The notes beneath the pieces were generated by a model that searched no databases, was not told the origin of the DNA, and was given only the letters and a program-made list of their open reading frames with translations. From Roseiarcus sp052147395 (lineage in GTDB: Bacteria > Pseudomonadota > Alphaproteobacteria > Rhizobiales > Beijerinckiaceae), in contig JBKQKS010000141.1 of assembly GCA_052147395.1 (NCBI GenBank), positions 1 through 24,064 of the forward strand: DNA of 24,064 bases, read 5' to 3'. Positions 1 through 9,296 of the stretch are shown in pieces; position 1 is the stretch's first letter; the number at the start of each line of letters is the position of its first letter. The translations under genes and the position numbers were made by a program.

Positions 1-2264
1 TTGCCGCCGATCTCGAGCACGTCGTCGTCGCGGCCGAGATTGGCGTAGGTCTTGCCGTGCTGCACATAGGCGCCGTAGCGCCCGATGCCCGCGACCACCG
101 GCTCGCCGCTGGTCGGATGGCGCGCCACCTCGCGCGGCAGGGCGAGCAGCGCCAGCGCCTTCTCCAGCGTCACGTCATCGGGCTTGAGCCCGCGCGGCAG
201 CGACGAACGCCTGGGCTTGTCGCCTTCGCCGCGCTGCACGTAGTCGCCGAAGCGGCCGGTGCGCAGCGTGATCTCGTCGCCCGAATCCGGGTCGAGGCCG
301 AGCACTCTCACGCCCGGGCGGTCGCCCTCGCCGCTCTCCGCGCCGCTCGGCGACAGGACGCGGGTGAACTTGCACTCGGGATAATTCGAGCAGCCGATGA
401 AGGCGCCGAACTTGCCGAGCTTCAGCGACAATTGCCCCTTGCCGCAGGAGGGGCAGGAGCGGGGGTCGGACCCATCCTCCCGCGCGGGAAAAATGTGCGA
501 GCCCAAGAGCTCGTTGAGGCTGTCGAGCACCTGTCCGGTGCGCAGATCCTTGATGTCGCCGAGCGCGCCGGAGAAGTCGCGCCAGAAATCGCGCAGCAGA
601 TCCTTCCAGTCGATCTCCGAGTTGGAGACGCGGTCGAGCTTTTCTTCGAGCGCGGCGGTGAAATCGTATTCGACGTAGCGGCGGAAGAACGATTCGAGGA
701 ACGCCGTGACCAGCCGGCCCTTGTTCTCGGGGATCAGCCGCTTTTTCTCCAGCCTCACGTAGCCGCGGTCGCGCAGCACGGCGAGCGTCGAGGCATAGGT
801 CGAGGGCCGGCCGATGCCGAGCTCCTCCATGCGCTTGACCAGCGTCGCCTCGGTGTAGCGCGGCGGCGGCTCGGTGAAATGCTGCGTCGCCTCGATGCGC
901 TCCTTGGTCAGCGGCTCGTCCGCCTGCATCGGCGGCAGCGTCGCCGAATCTTCGTCTTCCTCGTCGTCGCGGCCCTCCTGATAGAGCGCGAGGAAGCCGG
1001 GGAAGCGCACGACCTGCCCGGTGGCGCGGAATTCGAGCTTGCGTTTTCCCGCGAGCGCATCGATGTCCACCGTCGTGCGCTCGAGCTCGGCGCTTTCCAT
1101 CTGGCAGGCGATGGTTCGGGTCCAGATCAGCTCGTAGAGCTTCGCCTGTTCGGGCTCCAGATGGCGCACGACGTCTTTTGGCCGACGGGCGAGGTCGGTC
1201 GGGCGGATCGCCTCGTGCGCCTCCTGCGCGTTCTTGGCCTTGACCGTATATTTGCGCGGCGCCTTGGGCACGTAGTCCGGGCCGAATTCCTTGGCGATCA
1301 CTTTGCGCGCGCCTTCGACCGCCTCGGGGGCGAGGTCGACGCCGTCGGTGCGCATATAAGTGATGAGGCCGACCGCGCCCTCGCCGACGTCGACGCCCTC
1401 GTAGAGCCGCTGCGCGATCTGCATGGTGCGCGCCGGGGCGAAGCCGAACTTGCGCGAGGCCTCCTGCTGCAGCGTCGAGGTGGTGAAAGGCGGGTAGGGG
1501 TTGCGACGGACGGGCTTCGCCTCGACCGTGGCGACCACGAAATTTGCTGCGTCCAGCGCCGACTCGAAAGCCCGGGCCTCCAGCCCGGAGCCGACGTCGA
1601 GGCGGCCGATCTTGTTGCCGTCGGCGCCGATGAGCCGCGCCGTGAACGGCGCGCCCGCTCGGGTTTTCAGGTGCGCAATGATCGACCAGTATTCGCGCGC
1701 GACGAATTTTTCGATTTCCAGCTCGCGGTCGCAGACGATGCGCAGCGCCACCGACTGCACGCGCCCGGCCGAGCGCGCGCCGGGCAGCTTTCGCCACAGC
1801 ACCGGCGACAGGCTGAAGCCGACGAGATAATCGAGCGCGCGGCGGGCGCGATAGGCGTCGACCAGCGCTTCGTCGATCTCGCGCGGATTGCGCATCGCGT
1901 TCTGCACCGCCTCTTTGGTGACGGCGTTGAACACGACGCGGTCGACACGCTTGTCCTTCAACAGCTTCTTGGCCTTGAGGATCTCGTAGACGTGCCAGGA
2001 GATCGCCTCGCCCTCGCGGTCGGGGTCGGTGGCGAGGATCAGCGCGTCGGCGTCCTTCACCGCGCCGCCGATGTCGCTGAGCCGCTTGGCCGCCTTGGCG
2101 TCGACCTCCCAGCGCATGGCGAAATCGTTATCGGGATCGACCGACCCGTCCTTGGCCTCGAGGTCGCGCACATGCCCGAACGAAGCGTAAACGTCATAGC
2201 CCTTGCCGAGGTATTTGTTGATGGTTTTGGCCTTGGCGGGCGATTCGACGACGACGACCTTCAT
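1..2264 (-). CDS. topA: DNA topoisomerase I (3' end cut by window edge)
   Basis: Type IA topoisomerase that relaxes negative supercoils through a transient 5'-phosphotyrosine link. The frame is open from the ATG at 2264 to the left edge, giving about 754 codons. The TOPRIM domain starts at residue 1 (VVVESPAKAKTI) and carries the acidic motif ATDPDREGE near residues 78-86. The catalytic tyrosine lies in LITYMRTDG, about residue 303. A C4 zinc finger (CPSCG ... CSNYPEC) sits near residues 600-630 and is followed by TopA C-terminal repeats (TGRFGDYVQ, GRYGAYVQHGKTY). Alphaproteobacterial TopA proteins are usually somewhat longer, so roughly the last 100-150 residues probably lie outside the window. 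AAGGGA about 7 bases upstream supports the start. The gene often follows dprA in this class, but no dprA is visible upstream here. Identification is secure. Confidence 0.97.
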   Translation of the reverse strand, partial: MKVVVVESPAKAKTINKYLGKGYDVYASFGHVRDLEAKDGSVDPDNDFAMRWEVDAKAAKRLSDIGGAVKDADALILATDPDREGEAISWHVYEILKAKKLLKDKRVDRVVFNAVTKEAVQNAMRNPREIDEALVDAYRARRALDYLVGFSLSPVLWRKLPGARSAGRVQSVALRIVCDRELEIEKFVAREYWSIIAHLKTRAGAPFTARLIGADGNKIGRLDVGSGLEARAFESALDAANFVVATVEAKPVRRNPYPPFTTSTLQQEASRKFGFAPARTMQIAQRLYEGVDVGEGAVGLITYMRTDGVDLAPEAVEGARKVIAKEFGPDYVPKAPRKYTVKAKNAQEAHEAIRPTDLARRPKDVVRHLEPEQAKLYELIWTRTIACQMESAELERTTVDIDALAGKRKLEFRATGQVVRFPGFLALYQEGRDDEEDEDSATLPPMQADEPLTKERIEATQHFTEPPPRYTEATLVKRMEELGIGRPSTYASTLAVLRDRGYVRLEKKRLIPENKGRLVTAFLESFFRRYVEYDFTAALEEKLDRVSNSEIDWKDLLRDFWRDFSGALGDIKDLRTGQVLDSLNELLGSHIFPAREDGSDPRSCPSCGKGQLSLKLGKFGAFIGCSNYPECKFTRVLSPSGAESGEGDRPGVRVLGLDPDSGDEITLRTGRFGDYVQRGEGDKPRRSSLPRGLKPDDVTLEKALALLALPREVARHPTSGEPVVAGIGRYGAYVQHGKTYANLGRDDDVLEIGG

Positions 2265-2368
2265 GAAAACGTCCCTTCAGCGGCGCCGGCATATGGCCGC
2301 TTCGAGGGGAAATCACAAGAGGGCTCGCACGGGCGCCTATCGGCGGTTGTATGGGCGCTCGCCCGAAT

Positions 2369-2389
2369 CGAGGCTGTGGAACAGCCTCG
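2369..2389. repeat. Perfect 9-bp stem-loop upstream of topA
   Basis: Arms CGAGGCTGT and ACAGCCTCG flank a three-base GGA loop, about 105 bases upstream of the topA start. There is no T-run, so it is not a classical terminator. It could lie in the topA leader or be a remnant of the hairpin repeats found nearby. Confidence 0.5.
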
Positions 2390-2492
2390 AAGGCGTCGAA
2401 AGCAGGCGGCGCCCGGGCCGCGGGCGGGGAAACGAGACGAGCGTCATTTTGCCGATCGAAGCCGGCGCAACCCCCTTCTCCCCCCTCTCCTG

Positions 2493-2602
2493 AAAGGCAA
2501 CCTTGTAGCCGGGGTCGCTGACCCCGGCAGCAGCCGCTCGACGACCGCGGCTACAATTGGCGGTCTTTCATGCATCAAGGTGCGCGAAGCGCATGAAAAC
2601 TC
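2493..2602 (+). repeat. Intergenic hairpin repeat, copy A
   Basis: About 110 bases that recur almost unchanged in reverse orientation at 13783-13891. The element contains a perfect hairpin at 2508-2528 (arm GCCGGGGTC, loop GCT, arm GACCCCGGC). A second hairpin at about 2533-2551 is damaged by a small indel. A third at 2581-2593 has arms TGCGC/GCGCA and loop GAA. It ends at ATGAAAACTC, after which the two copies diverge. It codes for nothing plausible. Its behaviour resembles a dispersed palindromic intergenic repeat. Confidence 0.85.
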
Positions 2603-2927
2603 ATCCGGCCTTCGGCCACCCCGAGGCGGAGCAATGCGCCGCCGGAGTCCCGCGAGGGGAGAAGGGGCAAATCTCGCAAGCCAGCGCCTAACACGAACTG
2701 ATCGGCCGGAAATCGTGTCACTGGCGGGACGCGCTGCGACGCCTGGCCGCGGCGTCGCATGCCATGGGAATCGCCGCCGTCCGGCGTTCACGCCACGCGC
2801 GAGGCGGGTAGTCTTTCCCCTTGGCTCAGGCCGGGTTCATCGAATTTACGCCGCAATCTCGGACCCTGTTGCTGGCGATCGAGAGCTTTGCTCGGGCGCT
2901 TCGAAAGCGCCGCCGCGGAGGATCGAC

Positions 2928-3356
2928 GTGACGGACCCGGCCGACCCCTTCGACTTGCAACGCTTCGTCGACGCGCAGGCGCGGGTCTACGACCAGGTCC
3001 GCGCCGAACTCGGCGGCGGGGCCAAGCGCTCGCACTGGATGTGGTTCGTGTTTCCGCAGATCGCGGGTCTCGGCTCGAGCCCGACGTCCGTCCATTACGC
3101 GATTTCGTCGCTCGACGAGGCGAAGGCCTATCTCGCCCATCCCACGCTCGGCGCGCGGCTGAAAGAATGCGCGGCGCTCGTCAACGCCGTCGACGGCAAG
3201 ACGGCGCGACAAATCCTCGGCGCCATCGACGCGCAGAAATTCCGCTCCTCGATGACACTGTTTTCCTGCGCAACGCCCACCGACGAGCTGTTCGCTCGCA
3301 GCCTCGCCAAATATTTCGACGGCGAACCGGACCCGGACACGCTGTCGAGATTGTAG
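2928..3356 (+). CDS. DUF1810 family protein
   Basis: A 142-residue protein of the DUF1810 (calpastatin-like) family, whose biochemical function I do not know. Family hallmarks are visible throughout: HWMWFVFPQIAGLG near the N-terminus, then a YAISSLDEAKAYLAHP segment, and KFRSSMTLF before a C-terminal DTLSRL. The length matches the usual ~140 residues, so it appears complete. The GTG start at 2928 is chosen because GGAGG lies about six bases upstream and the DUF1810 similarity begins directly after it. The frame continues open far upstream only because it is antisense to topA. There is no signal peptide or membrane segment, so it is probably cytoplasmic. It converges on the phasin gene, with 78 bases between the two stop codons. 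The TAG stop overlaps a GTAGCCGGG hairpin unit. Confidence 0.9.
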   Translation: MTDPADPFDLQRFVDAQARVYDQVRAELGGGAKRSHWMWFVFPQIAGLGSSPTSVHYAISSLDEAKAYLAHPTLGARLKECAALVNAVDGKTARQILGAIDAQKFRSSMTLFSCATPTDELFARSLAKYFDGEPDPDTLSRL

Positions 3357-3374
3357 CCGGGCGATGATCCCGGC
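3356..3374. terminator. Hairpin between convergent DUF1810 and phasin genes
   Basis: Arms GCCGGG and CCCGGC enclose a seven-base loop directly at the DUF1810 stop codon. It begins with the same GTAGCCGGG string as the dispersed hairpin repeat, so it may be a degenerate member of that family reused as a bidirectional terminator. It has no T-run, so the terminator role is inferred only from position. Confidence 0.3.
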
Positions 3375-3434
3375 GCCGCAACGTCGCCGCTCGAGCCCGT
3401 CGTTCGAGACGGCGGGCCGCGGCGTCGCGATCGT

Positions 3435-3806
3435 TCAGACCGGCTTGTGGGTGACGGCGCTCATCATGGCGGCGCCCATCTCCTTGGCCTGCTCCTGCAG
3501 CGAGGCCAACTGGGCCTTCAGATACTCGGTCTGCAGGCTCACGGCTTCCTGGGCGTCCTTGGCCTGGACCAGCTTGTCGGCGAGGTCGAACGCGGCCTTG
3601 ACGTTGGCGTCGGCGAAGCCGATCGCCTTGGCGTTGAGTTCCTTGACGTTCGCCGGAATCGGGATCGGGCTCTTTTCCGCCTGGCCGATGGCTTGGTTCG
3701 TGGCCTCGATGACCTTCGCGAACGCCTGACGGGCCTGAGCCACGCTGGAGGCGGCGAAATTGCGGATTTCGGCGGGTACTTCGAGAGTCGGGAAGCTGGT
3801 GGTCAT
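3435..3806 (-). CDS. Phasin (PHA granule-associated protein)
   Basis: A 123-residue phasin of the Phasin_2 type common in Hyphomicrobiales. These proteins coat polyhydroxyalkanoate granules and limit their size. The sequence is alanine- and glutamine-rich and largely helical, with the typical features FAASSVAQARQAFAKV, a central NVKAAFDLADKLVQAKDAQEAVSLQTEY-type helix (split here as NVKAAFDLADKLVQ and EAVSLQTEYLKAQ), and a C-terminal LQEQAKEMG. The start at 3806 is preceded by AGGAGA at good spacing. The frame stays open upstream, but that sequence reads antisense or intergenic and has no phasin similarity. The gene lies 152 bases downstream of aceE on the same strand and has its own candidate promoter with a TGC-rich dyad suggesting PhaR control. 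No PHA synthase is in the window. Confidence 0.93.
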   Translation of the reverse strand: MTTSFPTLEVPAEIRNFAASSVAQARQAFAKVIEATNQAIGQAEKSPIPIPANVKELNAKAIGFADANVKAAFDLADKLVQAKDAQEAVSLQTEYLKAQLASLQEQAKEMGAAMMSAVTHKPV

Positions 3807-3873
3807 TGGGGGTCTCCTGTCATAGTCTCCGCGCCGCGATCCGATTGTTAGCCTCACGCCGCGGCTCGATCTG

Positions 3874-3902
3874 CATATAACCGAATTCATGTTGCGCTGC
3901 AA
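3874..3902 (-). promoter_or_regulatory. Candidate sigma-70 promoter of the phasin gene
   Basis: Reading leftwards, a -35-like TTGCAG (3902-3897) is followed after 16-17 bases by TTATAT/TATATG (3880-3874). Transcription would start about 60 bases before the phasin ATG. The -35 element lies inside the left arm of the dyad at 3889-3927, as expected for a repressible promoter. Confidence 0.45.
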
Positions 3903-3927
3903 TATGAAATGTTGCGTTGCAGCGAAC
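3889..3927. promoter_or_regulatory. TGC/GCA-rich dyad, candidate PhaR operator
   Basis: Two near-complementary arms are present: GTTGCGCTGCAA at 3891-3902 and GTTGCAGCGAAC at 3916-3927. An extra TTGCG lies between them. PhaR repressors of PHA metabolism in alphaproteobacteria are known to bind TGC-rich or CTGC/GCAG sites upstream of phaP, and this site sits exactly there, overlapping the -35 element. An alternative reading is a plus-strand terminator, because six Ts follow the right arm, but no plus-strand gene ends here. Confidence 0.45.
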
Positions 3928-3958
3928 TTTTTTGAACCGCCGCCTCGACCCGCGGGGG

Positions 3959-6637
<2,679 letters not shown>

Positions 6638-6653
6638 GGCGAAGCGGTCCGAA

Positions 6654-6682
6654 TTGGCATTGGCGGGTTCGCCCTGTATAGC
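6654..6682 (+). promoter_or_regulatory. Candidate sigma-70 promoter facing the Lrp relic
   Basis: TTGGCA at 6654-6659 and TATAGC at 6677-6682 are separated by 17 bases and read rightwards, about 100 bases before the ATG of the truncated Lrp/AsnC frame. The aceE promoter must lie in the same divergent interval. A dyad GGACA-N4-TGTCC at 6730-6743 could be a regulator site, but this is a guess from symmetry alone. Confidence 0.35.
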
Positions 6683-6781
6683 ATTCAGGCGCCCGGATCG
6701 TGTGCCGAAGTTGCCTGCCGGCGCCCGCAGGACAGCATTGTCCGCTATCGTAGGTCATTCTGGAAGCCTTTCACGCCGCAT

Positions 6782-6901
6782 ATGCAGCTCGACGCGATAG
6801 ATCTGAAAATCCTCGGGGTTTTGCAGGACGACGGGGGAATCGCCGACGTCGAACTGGCGCGACGCGTTGGCCTCTCGCCGTCGCCGTGTCTCGAGCGTTG
6901 A
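6782..6901 (+). pseudogene. Truncated Lrp/AsnC family regulator (N-terminal HTH stub)
   Basis: The 39-codon frame starts with MQLDAIDLKILGVLQDDG, then VELARRVGLSPSPCLER, the unmistakable beginning of an Lrp/AsnC helix-turn-helix. Family members continue with a V-R-R-L-type helix and a ~90-residue RAM effector domain. Here a TGA stop follows CLER, and none of the three frames downstream to 7350 shows a recognisable RAM domain. I therefore call it a relic, although a promoter-like sequence remains upstream. Its position, divergent from aceE, matches the mdeR-mdeAB type of arrangement, so it was probably once the local regulator. A sequencing error is possible but would not explain the missing downstream domain. 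Confidence 0.7.
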
Positions 6902-7353
6902 TCGCTCGGCGACCGCGCGGAAGAAAGCGGGGAAATGCCGGCGCCGGAACTAGGCGTCGTCATAGATGCTCTGCGAGCCCGAATCGGCCTTCTCGAAACG
7001 AGCAGCCTCCCGGCAGACATTGGCGGCAACCTCGGCCGGCGCGTCTTGGCTCGACTTTACATTTCGTTCTTCCGCCGTATTCCCCCTGTATCACGAGGAT
7101 GAGGGCGCAGCAACGGAAGAACAGTCTTTCAATGTCTCCAATGTCATCTGAAGACCGAATCGCTGCACACCGATTGATCACGGATTGCCGCGTTGCGTGC
7201 GCGCAGACCCCGCGTTTCCTGCGTGACATAGACGTTGAATTAGAGACTCGTTTAGTTTACCCTTGCCGCGCAGCTCTTTGTGAGCAGGCGTCGCCGCAAA
7301 TTGTCGTCAACCGGCAAGTCGAGTGGCGAAAACCGATCTAGGAGGCTCTCGTG
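6902..7353. other. Gene-free stretch, less GC-rich than its surroundings
   Basis: No supported gene. One open stretch in the same frame as the Lrp stub (about 6935-7098) has no family resemblance. The region contains an inverted repeat (arms GTTCTTCCG at 7066-7074 and CGGAAGAAC at 7114-7122) and an AT-richer tract at about 7225-7260. That tract (TTGAAT followed by TTTAC) may carry the promoter of the next gene, with low confidence. Confidence 0.5.
7066..7122. repeat. Inverted repeat with 9-bp arms
   Basis: GTTCTTCCG and its exact complement CGGAAGAAC are separated by 39 bases in the gene-free stretch after the Lrp stub. The role is unknown. It could be the end of a decayed mobile element or a long-loop RNA stem. 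Confidence 0.4.
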
Positions 7354-7923
7354 ATGTCCGACGCATTCGTGCTTCTCGCGTTGATTCACGCCTTCATGGC
7401 TATCTTGACGACGTCGATCAATCTGTTCGTCAATCAAGGCAGAAGCACCCGAGTGGCTCGCAACGACATGGAGAGACTGCGCCTGGCGATCGGCGCCGAA
7501 CTCGTCAACTTGGCGGGGCTGTACAAGGACAACATCGACGCGATTTACGCTGGCGAGGACGTCATCATGTCCAGCCGCCTGTTCGTTGCGATCTACCGCG
7601 GCAACCTCGGTCGAATTCACACGCTCGGCGCCACAGATATTCCTGGCATCGTGACCGCCTACGCGATGTGCGAAAAGGTCGAGGCGCTCGCCGCCGTGCA
7701 TTGCAAGGCGCACGGACAGAACGCTTTCAGCATGGGCAAGGAGCGCCCGTTCGCCAACGACCTCGTCGCGGCCTACGAAAAGGCCGTCGCCGCAGTGGAT
7801 CGCGCGTTGAAATCGATGAGCGACACGGATGGGGAATGGCTCGCCTCGCTCCATGGGACGGTGGGCTTGGGGCAGGAGATGGCGCCGCTATCGCCACGAC
7901 GAGTGTCCCGGGCGGCGGCGTGA
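7354..7923 (+). CDS. Membrane-anchored hypothetical protein
   Basis: I do not recognise this 189-residue protein. Residues 4-26 form one hydrophobic segment (FVLLALIHAFMAILTTSINLF) and the rest is soluble and mostly helical, so a single N-terminal membrane anchor with a cytoplasmic or periplasmic helical domain is likely. It contains motifs such as LGAELVNLAG-like helices (GAELVNLAGLYKDN), IYRGNLGRIH and KERPFANDLVAAYEKAV, with no catalytic signature. AGGAGG at 7340-7345 fits an ATG start at 7354, but the GTG at 7351 directly before it is equally possible and would add one residue. Coding character is good and the frame is intact. The gene stands alone between relic sequences, which says little about function. 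Confidence 0.75.
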   Translation: MSDAFVLLALIHAFMAILTTSINLFVNQGRSTRVARNDMERLRLAIGAELVNLAGLYKDNIDAIYAGEDVIMSSRLFVAIYRGNLGRIHTLGATDIPGIVTAYAMCEKVEALAAVHCKAHGQNAFSMGKERPFANDLVAAYEKAVAAVDRALKSMSDTDGEWLASLHGTVGLGQEMAPLSPRRVSRAAA

Positions 7924-8031
7924 GGACATGCGCCGCGATCGCTCCGGCGCCGCGCTAGCCATGTCTGGTCTCGGTCGGAGCTTGCGCTTCCGGTTCGAAA
8001 CGGCGACACAGCTGGACACGAGGGCCTCGAC

Positions 8032-8175
8032 ATGGGCGCGGCGACGATTTCTCACCAACGGCTGATCGACTTCGCGAGCGCGGTCTATGGCGCGGCCTGC
8101 CTCTCCGAGAGCGACGCTGGGATTTCGGCAGGCGTCGGTGAAATCCAAAAGTCCAGCCGCCGAGGAGCGCCATGA
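8032..8175 (+). pseudogene. Possible N-terminal remnant of an Ldh/YlbC-type dehydrogenase
   Basis: A 47-codon frame whose first ~28 residues (ISHQRLIDFASAVY, then AACLSESDA) resemble the start of the malate/L-lactate dehydrogenase family. Family members typically begin with an L-x-x-F-A-x-x-V-x-x-A-A-G-L-x-E-x-D-A pattern. The similarity stops there, the catalytic SHG region is missing, and the frame ends at a TGA overlapping the ATG of the alcohol dehydrogenase gene. No good ribosome-binding site is seen. It is either a decayed gene or a chance resemblance. Confidence 0.3.
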
Positions 8176-9296
8176 AGATCAAAGCCGCGATACTCGAAGA
8201 AATGGGCCTCTCCCCGCCTTATGCGGTGTCGAAGCCGCTGAAGGTGCAGGAGGTCGACCTCGACGGCCCGGGGCCCGGCGAGGTTCTGCTGCGCATCGCG
8301 GCGGCCGGGCTCTGCCATTCCGATCTTTCGGTGATCAACGGCGATCGGCCGCGGCCGCTGCCGATGGCGCTCGGGCACGAAGGGGCGGGCGTGGTGGAGG
8401 AGGTCGGCGAGTTCGTCGACGATCTGAAACCGGGCGATCCCGTGGTCTGCGTGTTCGTGCCGAGCTGCGGGCATTGCGCGCCCTGCCGCGAAGGCCGTCC
8501 GGCGTTGTGCGAGCCGGGCGCCGAGCACAACGGCGCCGGCGACCTCCTGAGCGGGGCGCGCCGCCTGAGCCGCAACGGCGCGCCGCTCAACCATCATCTG
8601 GGCGTGTCGTGCTTTGCCGAATATGCGACGGTGTCGCGCCGTTCGCTGGTTCCGATCGACCCCGATATTCCGCTCCCGGTCGCGGCGCTGGTCGGCTGCG
8701 CGGTGCTCACCGGCGCGGGGGCGGCCTTCAATACCGGCGCGGTGCGGCCGGGCGGAAGCGTCGCCGTGGTCGGGCTCGGCGGCGTCGGTCTCGCGGCCGT
8801 CATGGGCGCTGCCGCCGCGGGCGCGGAGACCATCGTCGCCATCGACCGCCTCGACAGCAAGCTCGAGGCCGCGCGGCGGGCCGGCGCGACGCATGTGTTC
8901 CGCTCCGACGATCCCGACGTCGTCGCCAAGGTCAGGCAAGCGACGCGGGGCGGCGTCGAGTCTGCGCTCGAATTCGCAGGCGCGACGGCCGCGCTGGAGC
9001 TCGCCTACGCGATCACGCGGCGCGGCGGCATGACCGTGACCGGGGGACTGCCGAACCCGAAGGCCAAGTTGTCGCTGCCCGCCGTGTCGCTGGTCGCCGA
9101 GGAACGCACGCTCAAAGGCAGCTATCTCGGATCGGGCGTGCCCGCGCGCGACATTCCCCGCTTTCTCGGTCTGCACCGCCGCGGCAAGCTCGCCATCGAG
9201 CAGCTGCTCACCCACACGATGAAGCTCGAGGACATCAACGAGGGTTTCGACCGGCTCGCCGAGGGCTCGGCGATCCGGCAGCTCGTGGAGTTCTAG
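8172..9296 (+). CDS. Zinc-dependent alcohol dehydrogenase (MDR superfamily)
   Basis: A 374-residue medium-chain zinc dehydrogenase that oxidises an alcohol, or reduces an aldehyde, with NAD(H). The catalytic zinc ligands are visible as Cys48 (GLCHSD), His69-Glu70 (GHEGAG) and Cys176 (VGCAVLTG). The structural zinc lobe has Cys99, Cys102, Cys105 and Cys113 (CGHCAPCREG ... C). The Rossmann motif is GLGGVGL at 201-207, and Asp225 at the end of beta-2 indicates NAD preference. Length and architecture resemble class III-like and aryl-alcohol dehydrogenases, but the substrate cannot be read from sequence. The start at 8172 has GAGGAG just upstream. It precedes the decarboxylase operon on the same strand but is separated by about 640 bases, so co-transcription is not evident. 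Confidence 0.9.
   Translation: MKIKAAILEEMGLSPPYAVSKPLKVQEVDLDGPGPGEVLLRIAAAGLCHSDLSVINGDRPRPLPMALGHEGAGVVEEVGEFVDDLKPGDPVVCVFVPSCGHCAPCREGRPALCEPGAEHNGAGDLLSGARRLSRNGAPLNHHLGVSCFAEYATVSRRSLVPIDPDIPLPVAALVGCAVLTGAGAAFNTGAVRPGGSVAVVGLGGVGLAAVMGAAAAGAETIVAIDRLDSKLEAARRAGATHVFRSDDPDVVAKVRQATRGGVESALEFAGATAALELAYAITRRGGMTVTGGLPNPKAKLSLPAVSLVAEERTLKGSYLGSGVPARDIPRFLGLHRRGKLAIEQLLTHTMKLEDINEGFDRLAEGSAIRQLVEF

Larger units (their letters stand above)
2265..2927. other. 663-base gene-free region with repeats between topA and the DUF1810 gene
   Basis: No open frame here has protein-like composition. The short frames translate to arginine-rich sequence derived from the repeats. The region holds a perfect 9-bp hairpin (2369-2389), repeat copy A (2493-2602), and a hairpin-rich stretch at about 2605-2680 resembling the 'cccttctcccc...ggggagaaggg' type of intergenic repeat. 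It must also contain the divergent promoters of topA and the DUF1810 gene, but I could not identify either convincingly. Confidence 0.6.

Noticed and set aside
2444..2791. 115-codon minus-strand frame in the topA upstream gap
   Set aside because: It contains the translated hairpin repeat (EFSCASRTLMHERPPIVAAVV). The same peptide appears from repeat copy B, so it is repeat sequence and not a gene.
57..3356. Very long open frame on the plus strand covering the topA region
   Set aside because: It is antisense to topA and has an Arg/Ala/Glu-rich shadow composition. Only its last 142 codons, the DUF1810 gene, are real.
3889..3933. Intrinsic terminator (stem followed by TTTTTT) on the plus strand
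   Set aside because: No plus-strand gene ends here, and the dyad fits better as an operator in the phasin promoter, though this cannot be fully excluded.
6935..7098. Short open frame after the Lrp stub, in the same frame, as a continuation of the regulator
   Set aside because: The translation (VVIDALRARIGLLETSS and onward) shows no Lrp RAM-domain features, so it does not rescue the truncated gene.
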